In this document: piece after piece, positions 1-12,666 of the stretch
How positions within the stretch are numbered: the first letter of the stretch is position 1
Layout: every line of letters begins with the position of its first letter
Assembly (NCBI RefSeq): GCF_963966145.1
Contig: NC_091054.1
Location: 8,866,001-8,930,000, forward strand
From: Tenebrio molitor
Taxonomy: Eukaryota; Arthropoda; Insecta; Coleoptera; Tenebrionidae
Direction: 5' to 3'
Length of the DNA stretch: 64,000 nt
Notes under the pieces: generated by a model
Told to the model about the DNA's origin: nothing
The model's database searches: none
Seen by the model: only the letters and a program-made list of their open reading frames with translations
Translations under genes and position numbers: made by a program

Positions 1-465
1 AACGGTGCACTACAGTGTAGAAGAGACTACCGTAAACGTCAGAAAAATGTTTAAAAAATTCTATTGGACTTAATTGCTGATTTGGCGGTCCTTGAAAGTG
101 GCACTTAACAGGAAAATTATTTTGAAATATATGTATTAAATTGTCATGACAGCTACCTCTAATCGTACATATTATCACAAAGTACAAGATTACTCACTAC
201 CAATATCTAATCCTGCACAATAGTGAATTTAGAAGCTTTGGAAATCGAAAAAAATATTTTAAATCCACTACGGTAACATTGCAAGGTAATGATGTACGAG
301 TACATCTTTGTTTACATTGTATTACCGTTAATAATAAAAATAATAATAATTACTTTTTTTGTCTGAAAAATTTTTTCCATATTTTTTTCGTGTCCATTTA
401 AACATCCTGGATACCGTAGTAAGTAGTTAGTACGCCATTTTTGGGACACCTGTATAATATACCAA

Positions 466-623
466 GGGACAGATATATTGCCGGAAATTTTTTCGAGCAG
501 TCCTCACACACGAGTGTTTGTAGCAAGAAAATTACACGAGGGCGCCAGCCCGAGGGTAATTTTGAGCGACAAACACGAGTGTTGGACTGCAAGAAAAAAT
601 TTTTGGCGATATATATCTGTCCC
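466..623. repeat. Hairpin repeat (MITE-like)
   Basis: The two ends are imperfect inverted copies (around GGGACAGATATATTG on the left, complemented at 608-623). A second, inner palindrome lies around 527-565 and short inverted ACACGAGTG-type blocks lie between. The folded-back structure without a coding ORF fits a small non-autonomous DNA element. No target-site duplication is obvious. Confidence 0.5.
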
Positions 624-678
624 GAGGTATATTCGGAAGAGAATCGCCCGAAAAATTTTTTCCCTAGGTCAATTATAT

Positions 679-706
679 CGGAAATTTTCCCTAGGGAAAA
701 TTTCCG
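679..706. repeat. Perfect 28-bp palindrome
   Basis: The sequence reads identically on both strands around a central CCCTAGGG. It lies just right of the 466-623 hairpin and may be part of the same decayed element. Confidence 0.6.
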
Positions 707-1088
707 CTTAATTAAATTGTGATTGGTTGGTATTCAAACAATTCGGAGTTGTGATTTGTCAATATAAATCATGTGACATTTGAGGGCGATTCTCACTTTA
801 ATCACTCTAATACTCGTACATACTTATCTTCAATGTAATGTGGAAAAGGTTACGCTGTCATTTCCGTTTCAATCTCTATAAAAAATAGTTCTTATCTAAG
901 TTACTTGGCAATATGGACTTTTTCATTTGGTGAACTAGATAGAAAAACAATTTTTAACAATGCACACCACAGAGAGACTTCTTTAAATATTTAATTAATT
1001 TAAAGAAATTACGACATTTATCTTGAAACGCTTAAAAGAAATCGTTTAATTGCTAGAATGAAGCTACTCGTACGATAATTTTAACTAG

Positions 1089-1250
1089 ACTACGTCCACT
1101 GATAGAATGCATTTTTTTAAATATCCTTAGATAACAAAATCCCCAAACCATAACATTAAAATATTAAGAAAGTATCATAGATTGTGTTGGTAATATCTTG
1201 AAGCATTCGCGCCACTGATTCTCATTGGTTGTTATAAAACCCACGCGAAA
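1089..1250 (+). repeat. Dispersed repeat, copy 1 (second copy at 57337)
   Basis: About 160 bp match 57337-57496 closely, including the shared blocks TAGACTACGT, ATCCTTAGATAACAAAAT and TTGTGTTGGTAAT and a TATA-like TTATAAAACCC near the right end. In this copy it lies about 220 bp upstream of a possible first coding exon. Confidence 0.7.
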
Positions 1251-1469
1251 AATAAATTATATGACGTTTCAAATTTGAAATTGTCAGTGCTGTCAAGTGA
1301 TTTAAGCATTTAGATTTGCGATTTTTCATCTTTAGAGCTTTGTTTTGCGTTCCTCTGGTTTTAAAAGTTATTAGTTTTGATCGTGTTGCTGTTTTGATCT
1401 CCTCCGTTGCGATTTTTTTTGATTTCTTTGAATTTGTGAAGTGAGTGCGTGCCTCAAGAATCTAGCATA

Positions 1470-1514
1470 ATGAACACTTCAAGTGACATTACAAACATCG
1501 AAAATGATACACAG
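1470..1514 (+). other. Possible orphan first coding exon
   Basis: An ATG opens 15 codons (M-N-T-S-S-D-I-T-N-I-E-N-D-T-Q) that run straight into a good donor (CAG|GTAATT). A T-rich stretch that could be 5' UTR and a TATA-like box lie upstream. I find no downstream exon that I can assign to it, so it could belong to a gene with distant exons, a transposon transcript, or chance. Confidence 0.25.
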
Positions 1515-3947
1515 GTAATTTTTCTTCATGCATTAAATATTAAATAATCTCTTGTTTGTTTTAGCCATTTCCGAAAAAAGCTGGATATTTTCATTTCTGT
1601 ACCCAGCTTTTTTCAGAAATTCGAAAATGTATTGTGCGTTGCATTTTTAAATCCATCGGGCACATTATCACTCTTGAAATACCCTGTATTAATAAAACCT
1701 AATATATTACCCCTGCTATACAGAAGTTTTCTTTCGTCTTTCCTAAGTGCAAACATACAGAATAATAATAAAACATCACGTGTAAACCTGTTCTTTCATT
1801 TTTTTAAATTTCGCGCCGGATCTATTTCTTATAGCGTAGAGTGAACACTTTTAGTAACATTTATGTCAAGCAATCTATCAGTGGACTGAGTTTAGCAAAT
1901 TTTCTTCATAAGAAATTAATTTAATTTCCTATAATCAATAGTACCGAAGGAAAATATTTTTCGGCAAATAATAAATTATGGCATACTTATTTCATTTACT
2001 TGACACATTAACATTATCCAACTTAATATTCATAGTGGTAACTGAATCACTCATTACACAGTGAGCAAAGTTTGTCAGGCTTCGTACTTGTAATACATAT
2101 AAATTCTATAGAAAATAAATATTTATTTAGAATGTGTCATTGTTGGTGTTTAATTTATAAAAAAAAATAATAAATCTGTGTAGAATTGAATTAAGCGAAA
2201 TCTCGTCTTAATTCACGAACGTTAAACCACCAAAATTGTTTTAAAATGCGTGTAGAAAATTTTCTTGACCCGGAAACAAGAGATTGACAGTTGACGTGTT
2301 GCTAATGACCAATCACAGACACACGTCAGCCAGCAAATAACCCTCGACCCCAAGTCTCAGACATTTTTTATTTGATCGCTCGTCATTAACGTGGGAACCA
2401 AACATTTTTTCCGCCTGGTGGAATAAAAAACAGGCGTTCAATCAATAAATTATTATGGGCAAAGCCGATTAAGCCAATAATGTGGGTACAAGTAGGTTAG
2501 TATTGCTGGTTGCATAAGCTCGCATGATTTATCCAAAACGCAACTTTTCGCTGCGTTCAGTGCGTTCATCACAGACACCGCAAAGACTGTTTGTTCTTCA
2601 AGAAGCGGAGATAATTCCCAACGCATGAGGTTTGTGTCGGCGTAATGGGTGGCCATTTCGGTGGCATTCCGCAACGTTATGAAATATCGCGGTGTTGCGT
2701 TCGAGGGACGGCTCGCCGGTGCAAATATGCGAAGCTTGCCGTTTGTTGCGATTGTCGTAATTAAATTCTAACATATCGAATGAACAATACAGCGACAACT
2801 TAACCCTCCGGAGTGATTAATGCCTTTATTTCCCGCCAGGTTACGACTGGACACTGACATTTAGATCCCGGGTCTGCGTCAGCAGCTGGGCTCTCTGAGA
2901 TTATTATGGAGCAGTAAAGGATCACCGTGACGGAAATTTCAATTTTTCACGACGGCGGCGAAAACGAGCCAGAACAACCGACTCAAACCGCCTCCGTTTC
3001 GAGGGCAAAGGTCGGTGAGTCCCCGAAAAACGGAAACAATCGCACTTGCGTCGAAGCACGTCTGTCGCACCACCACGACACGAAAACTGTATTCATCAAA
3101 ATGTTAATTGCGAATTTTCCGCCCAAAAAATAAGTAATTGCTTTCGGACAATTAATCATTTCGGACGGCGAACCGCAAATTTACATAACCGCTATTGTAG
3201 AATTTTAAATTCGCTTTGATCGGCGCGTCTCATTCACTTAACGCTCCGCAAACAAATCCGAGATACACCGAAAAAAAAACACCCAAGGAAAACTTGTTGA
3301 GGGCGTAATCAGCATTCGCAAAGGAATAAGCGTGAGTCTGGTAATTGGGAGAAAGATCTGGTTAATAGGGAGGGGCTCGGGACACGCTTGCAAAAGTACA
3401 CAACACGTTTATCGGTGTTGTTTTTATTTTTTTTTCTCGGTAAAATTTACGGTAAACACGAAGAGTAAACTTTCGAATGAGCTGAATGTGGCTTTTTCGT
3501 GGTCACGGAGTGCAGATAAGAGCAGTCGACTACAATTAGTAATCACAAATGGGTGGAATATGGGCCCTTCATGTTCAACTAATTGTTGCCAATAAGTCTC
3601 CAGGGGGCGCTGGTGGTTTTAATGAGCTTTCAAACCAAGTGGCGCGCCCAAGTGTATGAAAAACGTACGTTCACCGTTGTGCTCTGCTGCTCCTGTCATG
3701 TTTGTTGTTTTTGTATTTGTTATGTTGGAAAGGTTCGTCGTAAATTGACAATTGAAAGTTTGCAGAAACGTCAAATCGTGCTGCAAGGCTTGTTTTTTTG
3801 ACAATTTTGCAATTTTCTAAAAAATGTTGTTGATGTCAAGGATCGGGCAGATTTTCTGAATTTTTGGTTTGGCGTGTGTTTGTGACAGATAGAGCAACTT
3901 CTAACATGAGTAACAGAATTTTGACAGTACAATACAAGACATGTGTC
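1515..3947. other. Intergenic, no gene seen
   Basis: Only short unrelated ORFs are present. Both strands were inspected for splice-bounded exons and none joined into a protein. The stretch 2450-3130 is somewhat richer in G+C than its surroundings. Confidence 0.6.
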
Positions 3948-4113
3948 GGGTGTTCATTTAATTTCCGGTCAAAGTTGGCATTGAAGAATCGATTCTAAAC
4001 GCACCACTCGTGTAAAAACACAAACAACACAACAACTGAGGTAAGATGTAAACAGCTGATGCGTTCACAATCGACTGTTCAACGCCAACTTTGACCGGAA
4101 ATTTAACGGATAT
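3948..4113. mobile_element. MITE, ~170-bp family, copy 1
   Basis: Inverted ends share TTTCCGGTCAAAGTTGGC and its complement, and no coding capacity is present. The interior, including ACGCACCACTCGTGTAAAA and AAACAGCTGAT, matches 19398-19570, so this is a dispersed family and not a chance hairpin. Confidence 0.75.
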
Positions 4114-4327
4114 TTATCCTGTATATACATACAGGATGTTATGGAAGTCCACGTAATAAATTTAACCACCAACAGAACTCTTTAAAATAAACATTTTTCC
4201 CTATTAATCTTTTTTCATCGATTTTTTTTACATTTTTATAACCCCTAATTTGATACTTCGCTCATGGGATAATCATCAATTGAAAGGAAATAGTGAGTGA
4301 AAGTGTTTTTGTGCGATAAACATTTTA

Positions 4328-4473
4328 GGGCCAGTTTACAGAAAGAGATTAAATATTTAATTTGAATTAAATTTTAATGCGCGATTAACTTCTATTGGTT
4401 CAATCTGATCACGTGTTCAGTTAATCTCGCATTTGATTACGATTAACTTAATTTCGCTTCTGTAAACTGGGCT
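4328..4473. mobile_element. Small nested MITE
   Basis: Inverted ends GGGCCAGTTTACAGAA and TTCTGTAAACTGGGC-like enclose about 115 bp that is itself AT-rich and partly palindromic. It is nested inside the 4130-5141 element. Confidence 0.65.
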
Positions 4474-4905
4474 TTAGTTTTTTTGAAGAAAGAACGACCG
4501 CTGTTCTAATTCCAGTTTTTACTGTTTTTCATTCTGGTCGTCAAAGTCATTTCAAAATTTGGTTAGATTGTCACAAATGAAAAAAAATCCCTGCCTAATT
4601 ATGTCCAATGTCTACAAAATGTCAAAAAATTAATTAATCAGTGTCAATTAATGTCATACAACATGATGATAGGTTATGATATTTACAACCGTTTTACAAT
4701 GGAGCATTTTCCATTGCGTCAAAGCATGATTTTGATGACAAGTTTTTTTTGCTCGCGACAGTACATACTTTCATGGAGTAATTTTTTTTTCGTGCTTCGT
4801 TATCAGTGGATGCGTAAACACATGAGCGGGTATGAATTTAAGGGTTCAAATTATATTTAATTTCAACTCTGTTTTAAAGAATTTGCGGAAAAAATGATAA
4901 ATAAA

Positions 4906-5080
4906 AAGATGTTTTTTGTTCGACACTGTCAGAATTTGAGAATTTTCTCCTGTGTGAACGGATTTTGATAAATTTGACAACTTGTCGTGGGCCTTTAAAA
5001 CTCTCGTTTCACTCGAGTTTTAAACTGGTCTACTCATGCCAAAAAAAGCCCAAATTACACACGAACTCGTTAAACAAACA
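4906..5080 (-). repeat. Dispersed repeat family R1, copy 1 (inverted)
   Basis: The reverse complement matches 28572-28852 and 56273-56568. Shared blocks include TTCGACACTGTCAGAATTTG, TGTGAACGGATTTTGATAAA and the ACACACGAACTCGTT end. No coding capacity is seen. Confidence 0.7.
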
Positions 5081-5141
5081 ACTATGATTTTGTCCTATTG
5101 GTGGTTAAATTTATTACGTGGACTTCCATAACACCCGGTAT

Positions 5142-5956
5142 ATTTCAGTGGCTAGCCCATACGTTAACTGAAACAAAAGCAAGCACCAGGCCACTTCACC
5201 ACATTTTTTTTGAACGCTCTTTATGTACCACATTATCGCAATCGCTTAGAAACTCAGACCGTGAAAAACAAAAGCCGATTTATAGATTAACTCATGGGGG
5301 TTTTATTATCACTTATCAAAGACATTTACGCTAATGGAGTTATTAACAACTAATTCCTAATAAGTGATTTTGTTTATTTTACAACGCCTTGATCAAGGGG
5401 ATTGGAAAACTGAATTGGTCAAAGACAAAAACAGGACTCTTGGATTAAGCCGTTCGGTTCTTATCTGTCATCAGAAAGGTCACATCTGTCACTAACATTT
5501 ATTCGATGGATTTTCAACAAAATAAATGTCTGTTTCTCTTGCTTTCGTTAATACCAAACAGATTTTCACTTGGTTGCGGAAAGCAAAAAACGTCTTTTTA
5601 ATCGAGTCATGTAGATCATCCGAAAAATTAACGTCAATTATGTTGCAAGATTCATAAAGAAGAGTTTCTTAGTATCCACTGGATATAAAGTAAGGTTGGC
5701 AGAGTTGCTTTCTAGTAGTAGGTACATTTTGATTTATACAGTTGGTAACTTTGATCTAAATTTGTATTTTTGATGGTTACCCCATCACATTTACATGCTT
5801 TAATTAGATATGGTTGCATTTTATATGAAAAAACTTCCGATTTCATTTTACACATCATATCGTTTGACGTTTTTGATATTTCACACACTGCGATAGCGTC
5901 TTAACCTCAATTAAATTTTCCCCTAAACACATTTTTTTTTCTTTGTGTCTCTACAG
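5142..5956. other. Intergenic, no gene seen
   Basis: A short block near 5170-5215 (AAAGCAAGCACCAGGCC then a T tract) recurs at 10055-10100, so part of this stretch is repeat-derived. Nothing else is supported. Confidence 0.55.
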
Positions 5957-6196
5957 CAGAGGTTCTCAACCAGTGTGGCATGCGTTTGCATCTAGAATGC
6001 CACGATTTTTTTTTTCTAATTCTACCGAATCCTAAGTAATACTAATAAGTAATAAGATTGACAAGCGTTATACGAAAGAAACAACGCTGCTGATGCGAAC
6101 TTATACAATAGCCGAATTATTTACACGTTATTATTTCATTAATGTCGTATTATTGTTAACAGTAATCCAGAGTTTCAAAAAAGTTGAGAACCGCTG
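5957..6196. mobile_element. hAT-like MITE
   Basis: The ends CAGAGGTTCTCAACC and GTTGAGAACCGCTG form an inverted pair. The CAGxGGTTCTCAA start is typical of hAT/Charlie-type elements. The 8-bp flanks (tctctaca and ttctagag) are similar but not identical, as in an old insertion. The interior is AT-rich and non-coding. Confidence 0.7.
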
Positions 6197-6879
6197 TTCT
6201 AGAGAAAATTCTGGAATTCACTTCATGACGAAAAACAAAAATCAAGTCGTAGATTACTTCGTACGTATGTTAATCAATATTCAAAGGAACGTCGAATTGA
6301 CTGTCGGTAAATAGGCATCACGTGATTTATATTTTAAGTGAATCTACCATCACACCATATTTCTGTCTACATATTGTTTTGTAGCGAGATTTCTCGTGAA
6401 AATATGATATACATCGTATTTAGGTTTTCTTAAAACAATGCATGTTAAAAATATTTACTGAAGCTTAATCACACTCGAGTTGTTTATGGTCTTATCAACA
6501 GAAACGCTTGACTTTGGGGCCTTATTTTTGCAGGGTATTAAACATTACTCATCAGACATTTACGTAAGGATAAAGGAAATTATAATGATTTTCACGTTGT
6601 TGCAGTAATGCTAAAACATAACGGCGCGACATAACCTTAAAAGTACGAGTCAATCAACGAAACGACTCTTATTTTTCACTGTCGACTAAACTGTCAGATT
6701 TATTTTGTGTCGATTGTTTTATGAGCAGTGTGGTTGTAACAAATATGATTTGGGTATTTGCAGAAAAACGTCATAAGGGTAATCTGACAGCTGCACTTGT
6801 GTTTTTTTTTTCTATTTTCTGACAGTCGAGTAGCAAGTGTCTGGGCTGTCAATAAGCGTAAAAACCGAGGCCACTACTG
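6197..6879. other. AT-rich intergenic, no gene seen
   Basis: No repeat pair or spliced ORF was recognised here. Confidence 0.55.
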
Positions 6880-8346
6880 TATATGATCGATTGTGTGGTT
6901 TTGTGATAAAACGACCTCATTCGGTATAAGAAATCAATTACGAAAGCGCAAGCATTCAGTTTTGACAGGATCGCGTAGAATGCAAATGGAACGAGCCCTA
7001 ACCTATCGACATTTGTTCAGTGTGGGATTTTTGGAAAGGGGCTCCTGCGACCGGAACCGGTCCCATAGGGGGTGAAAAATCTCCAGGTTGGACGAATGAA
7101 TCGGTCGTGTTGTAGTTTTAAAATCGGTGCGATAATTATCGTCGTGCATCGGTGTACCTACGTGAATAATTAAGGGGTTGGTCGTCGTCGTCCGAGTGTT
7201 TAAACGGTCAATCAGCATTCCCGCAGAAGGGGTCGAGCGCCGATAAAGAGCTCCCCGTCCTAAGATTTTATAACGGTGATTATCGCACTTTTCTGCATAA
7301 ATTTTTAATCGAGTTCCGGCGAACTTGCACACAGATTGTGTTAAGTAATAAATCGATCGTCGGCTGGAATTCGATTAAAAGTTGTAAACAGAGGAAAGTC
7401 GATTGTTCGATGTTGGAGTGCCCTAAAGGGCGAAACGGCAAAGCGGTGCAAGAGTGCGGAGGAGCCCCAAAACGGCGGCCGAATCGATCAGGAGCATTTT
7501 GCGTCCGCTAGTCGGAGATAAATAAAAATAATAATAATAAAAAAAGCGAAACAAAGGGGCGGCGAAAAAATTACCTTGTCAGAAGAGAAGGGAGATTAGA
7601 GAGATGAATAAGAGAGGAAATTCCACACTGGCACAATAAATTTAAGATGAAAACGGTCACATCGGCGTCGCCGGCAGAACGGCCACTCTATTTATTAAAA
7701 TTCCGTCCTGGGTGGAAAAGACAGTTAATTAGAGGTAAACGGTGTGAGGTGTGTGTGTGTTGAGTGTGTCTTAGCAGGGAGCAGGCAAGGCCCTCTTCGA
7801 GAACGGGGGCGCCAAACTGACATAAATAGAGGGGTGGGAACACATCCGAACGACGGAACGCGTTAGCTGTGTGCGCGAGTTTAGTCCTGCTCCTGCTCCT
7901 GCTGACCCGCCCGCTTCTCTTCTTCCTTTTCGTCCTCGCCGAGTCGATATCGCGCCCGATTCGAATTTCGCCGGCATGTCCGACACGAAGGAATTCGGGA
8001 CGGGGTCCGGAGCGTAGGACTCCTTCCTGACGTGGGGATCGAGACGGCGCTGATTTTTCTTCGTCGTCAAGTTCGGGGGGTGGATTTTTTCGGTGGGGCG
8101 CATGGCGGAGCGCTGTTTTATCGACGTGCCCGGAATTTTTCTGTGCTTAGCGAGACTCCCATTCATTCCCGTTCCTCATTCATACGCGATTTGGACAATT
8201 CGGGCGCAAGGGGGCGCCCGTCGCTTTCCAGTCCGGCCGGGACGGTTCAAAGACGTGTCGTAGCTGCGTTCGGCGAACGGAGGAATGTCGCGAAAGCGTT
8301 CCGTCGACGGTCTCGACATGAAAAAGGAAGTCGTGCGGCTACTTAA
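6880..8346. other. GC-rich block of unknown function
   Basis: By eye the composition rises sharply between AT-rich flanks. Overlapping ORFs occur on both strands (8032-8346 +, 7771-8166 - and a same-frame ORF just upstream of it), which is what GC-rich DNA gives by chance. A plus-strand AATAAA lies at 8567. It could be an untranslated first exon or promoter of a gene outside the window, or a non-coding transcript. I cannot assign a protein. Confidence 0.35.
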
Positions 8347-8925
8347 GCTCGACAAATATTTGTCGATTAAATAATATGTTTGTTTAATAATTAACATTTT
8401 CAACAACAAATTTACAAGTGTGTGGTCTGCACACATGACTTGTCTAAATATTGTAAACTAAAGATCAATAGATGTATGTATATACATATTTGTAAACAAA
8501 TTTTATGATGAGTGGCACAAATACATGACGAGAAATCTCTGTAAAAACCTTAAAATTGTTGTACAAATAAAGAACAATTGTTTTGCAAACATGAAAGTTC
8601 TATGGAGCGTTCAAAAACATTTATGATTATGACCAAGCAGACCATGGTTTTCTCTGTCTTTTAGAAATGCAGATTGGCTGTTTAGTTGCTACGCTTTGAC
8701 GTTTCGGTTCGATCATGATTTTGTTGTAACTAAAATAGAAGAAAAAAAAAACGACATTGAAAACAAAAACTCGTAACGTACCTTAACAAATATGGTTTTA
8801 TACTTTTTTTGTTAATATTGTGTAGAAAGATTCTTTAAATCAACCGGAATATAGAGTTATACAGTTGTCAAGTATTAATTTAAAGTAAAAACGGTCATGC
8901 AGCACTGAAAAAAACCAAGAAAACT
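8347..8925. other. AT-rich intergenic, no gene seen
   Basis: No supported feature other than an AATAAA near 8567 on the plus strand. Confidence 0.5.
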
Positions 8926-10400
8926 CTCCTTCGTTGGTTTTAAAAGGAACAGATTTTTACAAAAGAAATAATTTCACATCACTGCTTGTTCGCTAAATAA
9001 AGAACGTTTGACATCTGTGGTTGTACTGGAGCAGAAATTTTTTGGACGTTCTTTAATTATGTAACGTCTGTTCAAAAATTTGTGAGGAATTTCGGCGGTT
9101 GTCAAACAATAGATGTCAAATGTCAACGAACAAGCAGTAATTTCAGTAGTAAAAACCCATTTTTTAGAACTAACCAACGAGAATGTTTCTGGTTTTTCAA
9201 TTTTTCGACGTGATGAAAATGAGGTTATGTATCTGAGGATATGGCAACGCAAGCGAACTAAAAAGACCTTCGTTTCTAGAAGAGAGGAAAAAAAAGGCCT
9301 GTTTGAGCAAAGATATTTTTAAACACACTGAAGCTGAAATTGTAGTGACATTAAGCTATTTGCACAACAATACGCATGTAACTTGTAACGAATGTTAAAA
9401 AAAAATTGATCTTTCGTTGGTTCTAAAAAGTACAGTTTTTTGCAAAACAAATATGTCATTTCTCATCACTGCTTGTTCGGTAAATAAATAACGTTCGACA
9501 TCTACCCAATATACAGGGTGATTCTGAAATAAGTTTGGAAAAAATAATTGTAATTGGTGATAATGAGAAGCAGTAATAGACAAAAAATGTTTCTTACAAA
9601 AGTTGTTTCGTTTTCGAGATACAAATGATTGAAAATTTCGTCAAAATTGCTAGTACGCTGCTGAGTTAAAGGTGATTACCTGATTATCTTGGTAGTTTGG
9701 CAACAGTAATAATCAAAGGTAAAAGGTGCCCGTCAGTCATAAACTCCTCTCGATCATTTCCATAGAAATACATATTTACAAAGCAGTGTGCTTCCACCTA
9801 CGACTTTATTGTGGAGTTGCAATGGTTGCTAATGAAGTGAACAAATTCGGACAAATTTTCCCTATTCATAGGCGTTGAAAATACAAGAATATAGGATAAT
9901 TTTTATCCTTTTGATTTCAGCTTCAAAAGTCATTTACGCAGAATTAATTTGTATGAAGGATACTCCACATTTTTTTTTCCAAACTTATTTCAGAATCACC
10001 CTGTATATCTTTAGTCTGTGATCTGCGGTTTTTCAGCTGATGAAGCGCACCATGCAAGAACAAAGCAAGCACCAGGCCCCTTAATAACAATTTTTTTTTA
10101 TGAATGTAACGTATGTTCAAAAATATACAAACAAGAAAAACATTTTTAAGAACTAACTAATGAGAATTGTTCGTACAAGGCGATGGTTTTTAAAATTTAA
10201 TTTGGCGTTTCAATTCACATTAAAATGATGGTCAAAGTGAGGTTATGTCTTTCAGGATATTCTTGTATTCTTATACAAACGAAGTTCATCCATATCCTTT
10301 TTTTTTCTCTTGAAAAAAAAGCAAGACCTGCTTGCCCACGGATATTTTTGAACGAAAGTGTAGTTGCCGTATCTAAAAGTCACCAATGAGCTTTATCAAA
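8926..10400. repeat. Cluster of direct and inverted repeat copies
   Basis: A block around 8935-9020 (CGTTGGTTTTAAAA ... TCACTGCTTGTTCG) recurs in direct orientation at 9415-9504 and in inverted orientation at 9115-9190. A block at 9190-9310 is loosely repeated at 10195-10350. The arrangement suggests several overlapping insertions of one element, later split by the MITE at 9512-10005. Confidence 0.55.
9512..10005. mobile_element. MITE with ACAGGGTGATTCTGAAAT ends
   Basis: About 32-bp inverted ends (TACAGGGTGATTCTG and complement) enclose ~430 non-coding bp, flanked by TA, consistent with a Tc1/mariner-type target. Internal phrases (AATTGGTGAT, TTTTCGAGATA) are shared with the element at 27249-27640, so the two are related. 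Confidence 0.8.
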
Positions 10401-11861
10401 CAGATTGATAAATAATGTCAAAAGTTATTTACACAACAACAATTGAAGTTAGCGGAAGATTGACAGGCAGCCATCTTGATACTACTACATAAATACTAAA
10501 GTGACAAGTGTGCGACTACTGAAATTTGCTTGAATGCCACAGAGCGGCACACACAACAGTATCGAATTCCACGGCCAACTTGAATTGTTGTTGTTTTAAG
10601 CTAGAATTTCAGTTGTTTACGTCACAGACTTAAATGTCATATGTCTTCATTGAATCACTTGCGTAACTAAAATCTATCACCAAATGGGTTTTTTCTGAGG
10701 AAATTTTCATAAAAATGAGGGGCGGACTAGACCGGTCTCGGCAAAAAAGGTGTTATTTTTAGATCGTATTAGCATTCACAAGAACGCAGTATTACCCCGA
10801 CACTGCCATCAATATTCATGCTGTAGTGACCTTGACAGCGTCGATACTACAATTTTTTTCTGACATATCTGAGCCTACTGTTTTTACAATTTGAAACTAG
10901 ACCAACACACCAAGGTCAAGGTCGCCGCCTTTCCGGGATCAATTTTTCATTAACCCGCCACTTCCTATCGTTTCAAAGCCCACTAGACTCCCATTACCGT
11001 GATGAAAACGTCCCACCGTGGGTATGTTCGTGGAATAAAAAAACAACAACGAAACGGAAAGCAATGATAATTTCATTCAGCTTTTATTGTCGTAATTACT
11101 CATAAACGTTACGGGCAAACACTGAGTCACGTGCCAATAAATAAATTTGGAAAAATGCGTGTCGGGACCACCCTCACGACGAAGCGGTCGCGTGGATGAT
11201 CCGTCCGGAGAATTCTACGTTGGTTTCTGTTGGGTTTATTTGCGGCGCGTTCGCGGTGACTCATCGAGGGCAGCGGCGGCGGCACCGTTATTCCTACCCG
11301 GAAGCGGCGTAACCGCACAATGGCCCATTGTTTCTGGCGGCGTCGTGCAGATACCGCCATCATCGGCGGCAGGGAAGTTTCCGCGAGCGTGCAGGGACGA
11401 CGGTGATCGTCGCTGAGGGGCGCCCCCCGCACGTGACGCCCCTGGTTTTTACCTGCGGAAGCACATTACCAATTGCGGCGAGTCCGACAGACGGCAAAGC
11501 GTCGCGGAACCTTGAACATGCGAGAGAACGACCAGTTTTGCGCGTTTTTTCAGTGATCCTCGTCGAAAAAGTGCGTAAAAATCGGTGCGTGTGGCCACTT
11601 TAGCATTGTTATTGACATCTGTCAAATCGCATCGACTCGAATCAAAATACATGAAACCGATCGGTGAGTAATCGAGAACAGGTAATAACCCAAATCTCTA
11701 TAATTAGAACCCGTATTTCGTGTTGTCGTTGTGAAATAGTGAAATCGGGCGATTATTTTGATAGTTGTTTTGACGTAAACCAAACATAACCTCAAACCGT
11801 GGTCGCGTTGTGTCCGCAGAATACCCTCGAATTTGCCCCTAGACGGTGAAAAATTGCAGAA
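10401..11861. other. Intergenic and 5' region of the gene at 11862
   Basis: 10401-11130 is AT-rich with nothing recognised. 11130-11860 becomes GC-rich and has short ORFs on both strands that do not splice into anything convincing. It is best read as promoter and 5' UTR of the downstream gene, but no TATA box or initiator could be fixed. Confidence 0.4.
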
Positions 11862-12642
11862 ATGTCGCAGAGTAGCGCAGTGTATCAGCCCACGACGGTC
11901 ACCTATGAAGCCAACGGCCGGCAAGACCGCTGGCAGGATCGCCCCATCAGCTACTTGGCCTCTTCGGTGACACAAGCCGCGCGAAGACCCTGCGGCTTGT
12001 CGTGTCCACCCTCCAGAAACCTGCTACCCGTTATCTTGATCACATCGTGCGTGGCGTGCTTCTCATTAGGGTAAGCCCCCGAGCGCCCCCCGCAACCGCA
12101 ACTGATGACACAACAACGTGTTGCAGGTTGGTGATGCTGATTCACGGCGCCATGGGCTACTCGGACTCGTCAGAAGAGAAAGAAGAGGTCTACCTGGTGA
12201 TCACAATCTTTGGAGCAATATTCTTTGCGCTGTCAATATTATTGTTTGGTAAGCACCCGCGCGGGGTCAGGACCGGACTTGCATCTTTCCTTTTGCAGTT
12301 TTCTTCATGCGATTGACGCGACGAATCTGCTGGAGGAACGCGAAAGATCACCTGAACGCGTCAGGGGGACAGGCCCTTACAGTCAATCCGTCTACAGACT
12401 TTCTAGTTTCCGCTCAATACGCTCCAGTGTCGGAAGTTGCATATCAGCCAGCCCAGGAGGACACCGAACAGAGCAAACTGATGCCGCAAGAGAACAAAGA
12501 GTTGATGTGAGTCATGCGTTGTGGGATTTTCGCGTTTGTGTAATGTGGCAGTTGCAGAAACGAGGACACCGACCGTATGGTCGAAAGCGACCCCAGAATT
12601 GTTTTACGTCCCTTAAACCCATCCGCCCACGAAGAGACTTAA
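11862..12642 (+). CDS. Uncharacterised two-transmembrane protein (207 aa)
   Basis: Coding exons are 11862-12070, 12127-12248, 12299-12506 and 12558-12642. All introns are 50-57 bp with GT-AG ends, and the 624-nt frame closes exactly. I do not recognise the family. Residues 1-50 are polar with a Cys/Pro-rich stretch (RPCGLSCPP). Helix 1 spans about 53-76, a short acidic loop (SDSSEEKEEE-like, 82-90) follows, and helix 2 spans about 91-114 and ends in a basic RLTRRI stop-transfer segment. The C-terminal ~90 residues are hydrophilic. The topology suggests a helical hairpin with both tails on one side, probably cytosolic. The convergent neighbour at 13467-16038 also encodes a two-helix protein, so the two may be distant paralogues. 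Gene structure is well supported; function is unknown. Confidence 0.8.
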
Positions 12643-12666
12643 GTCGGAGACGTCCACGAAATTAAG

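Larger units (their letters stand above)
4130..5141. mobile_element. Non-autonomous DNA transposon with ~42-bp inverted ends
   Basis: The left end (ACAGGATGTTATGGAAGTCC and onward to the TTAACCACCAA block) is mirrored at the right end (TTGGTGGTTAAATTTATTAC to the end near 5141). It is about 1 kb long and has no credible ORF. A smaller inverted-repeat element (4328-4473) and a dispersed repeat fragment (4906-5080) lie inside it. Confidence 0.75.

Noticed and set aside
7771..8436. Two same-frame minus-strand ORFs separated by one stop (possible readthrough gene)
   Set aside because: No protein similarity, Arg/Pro/Ala composition typical of chance ORFs in GC-rich DNA, and equally open plus-strand frames.
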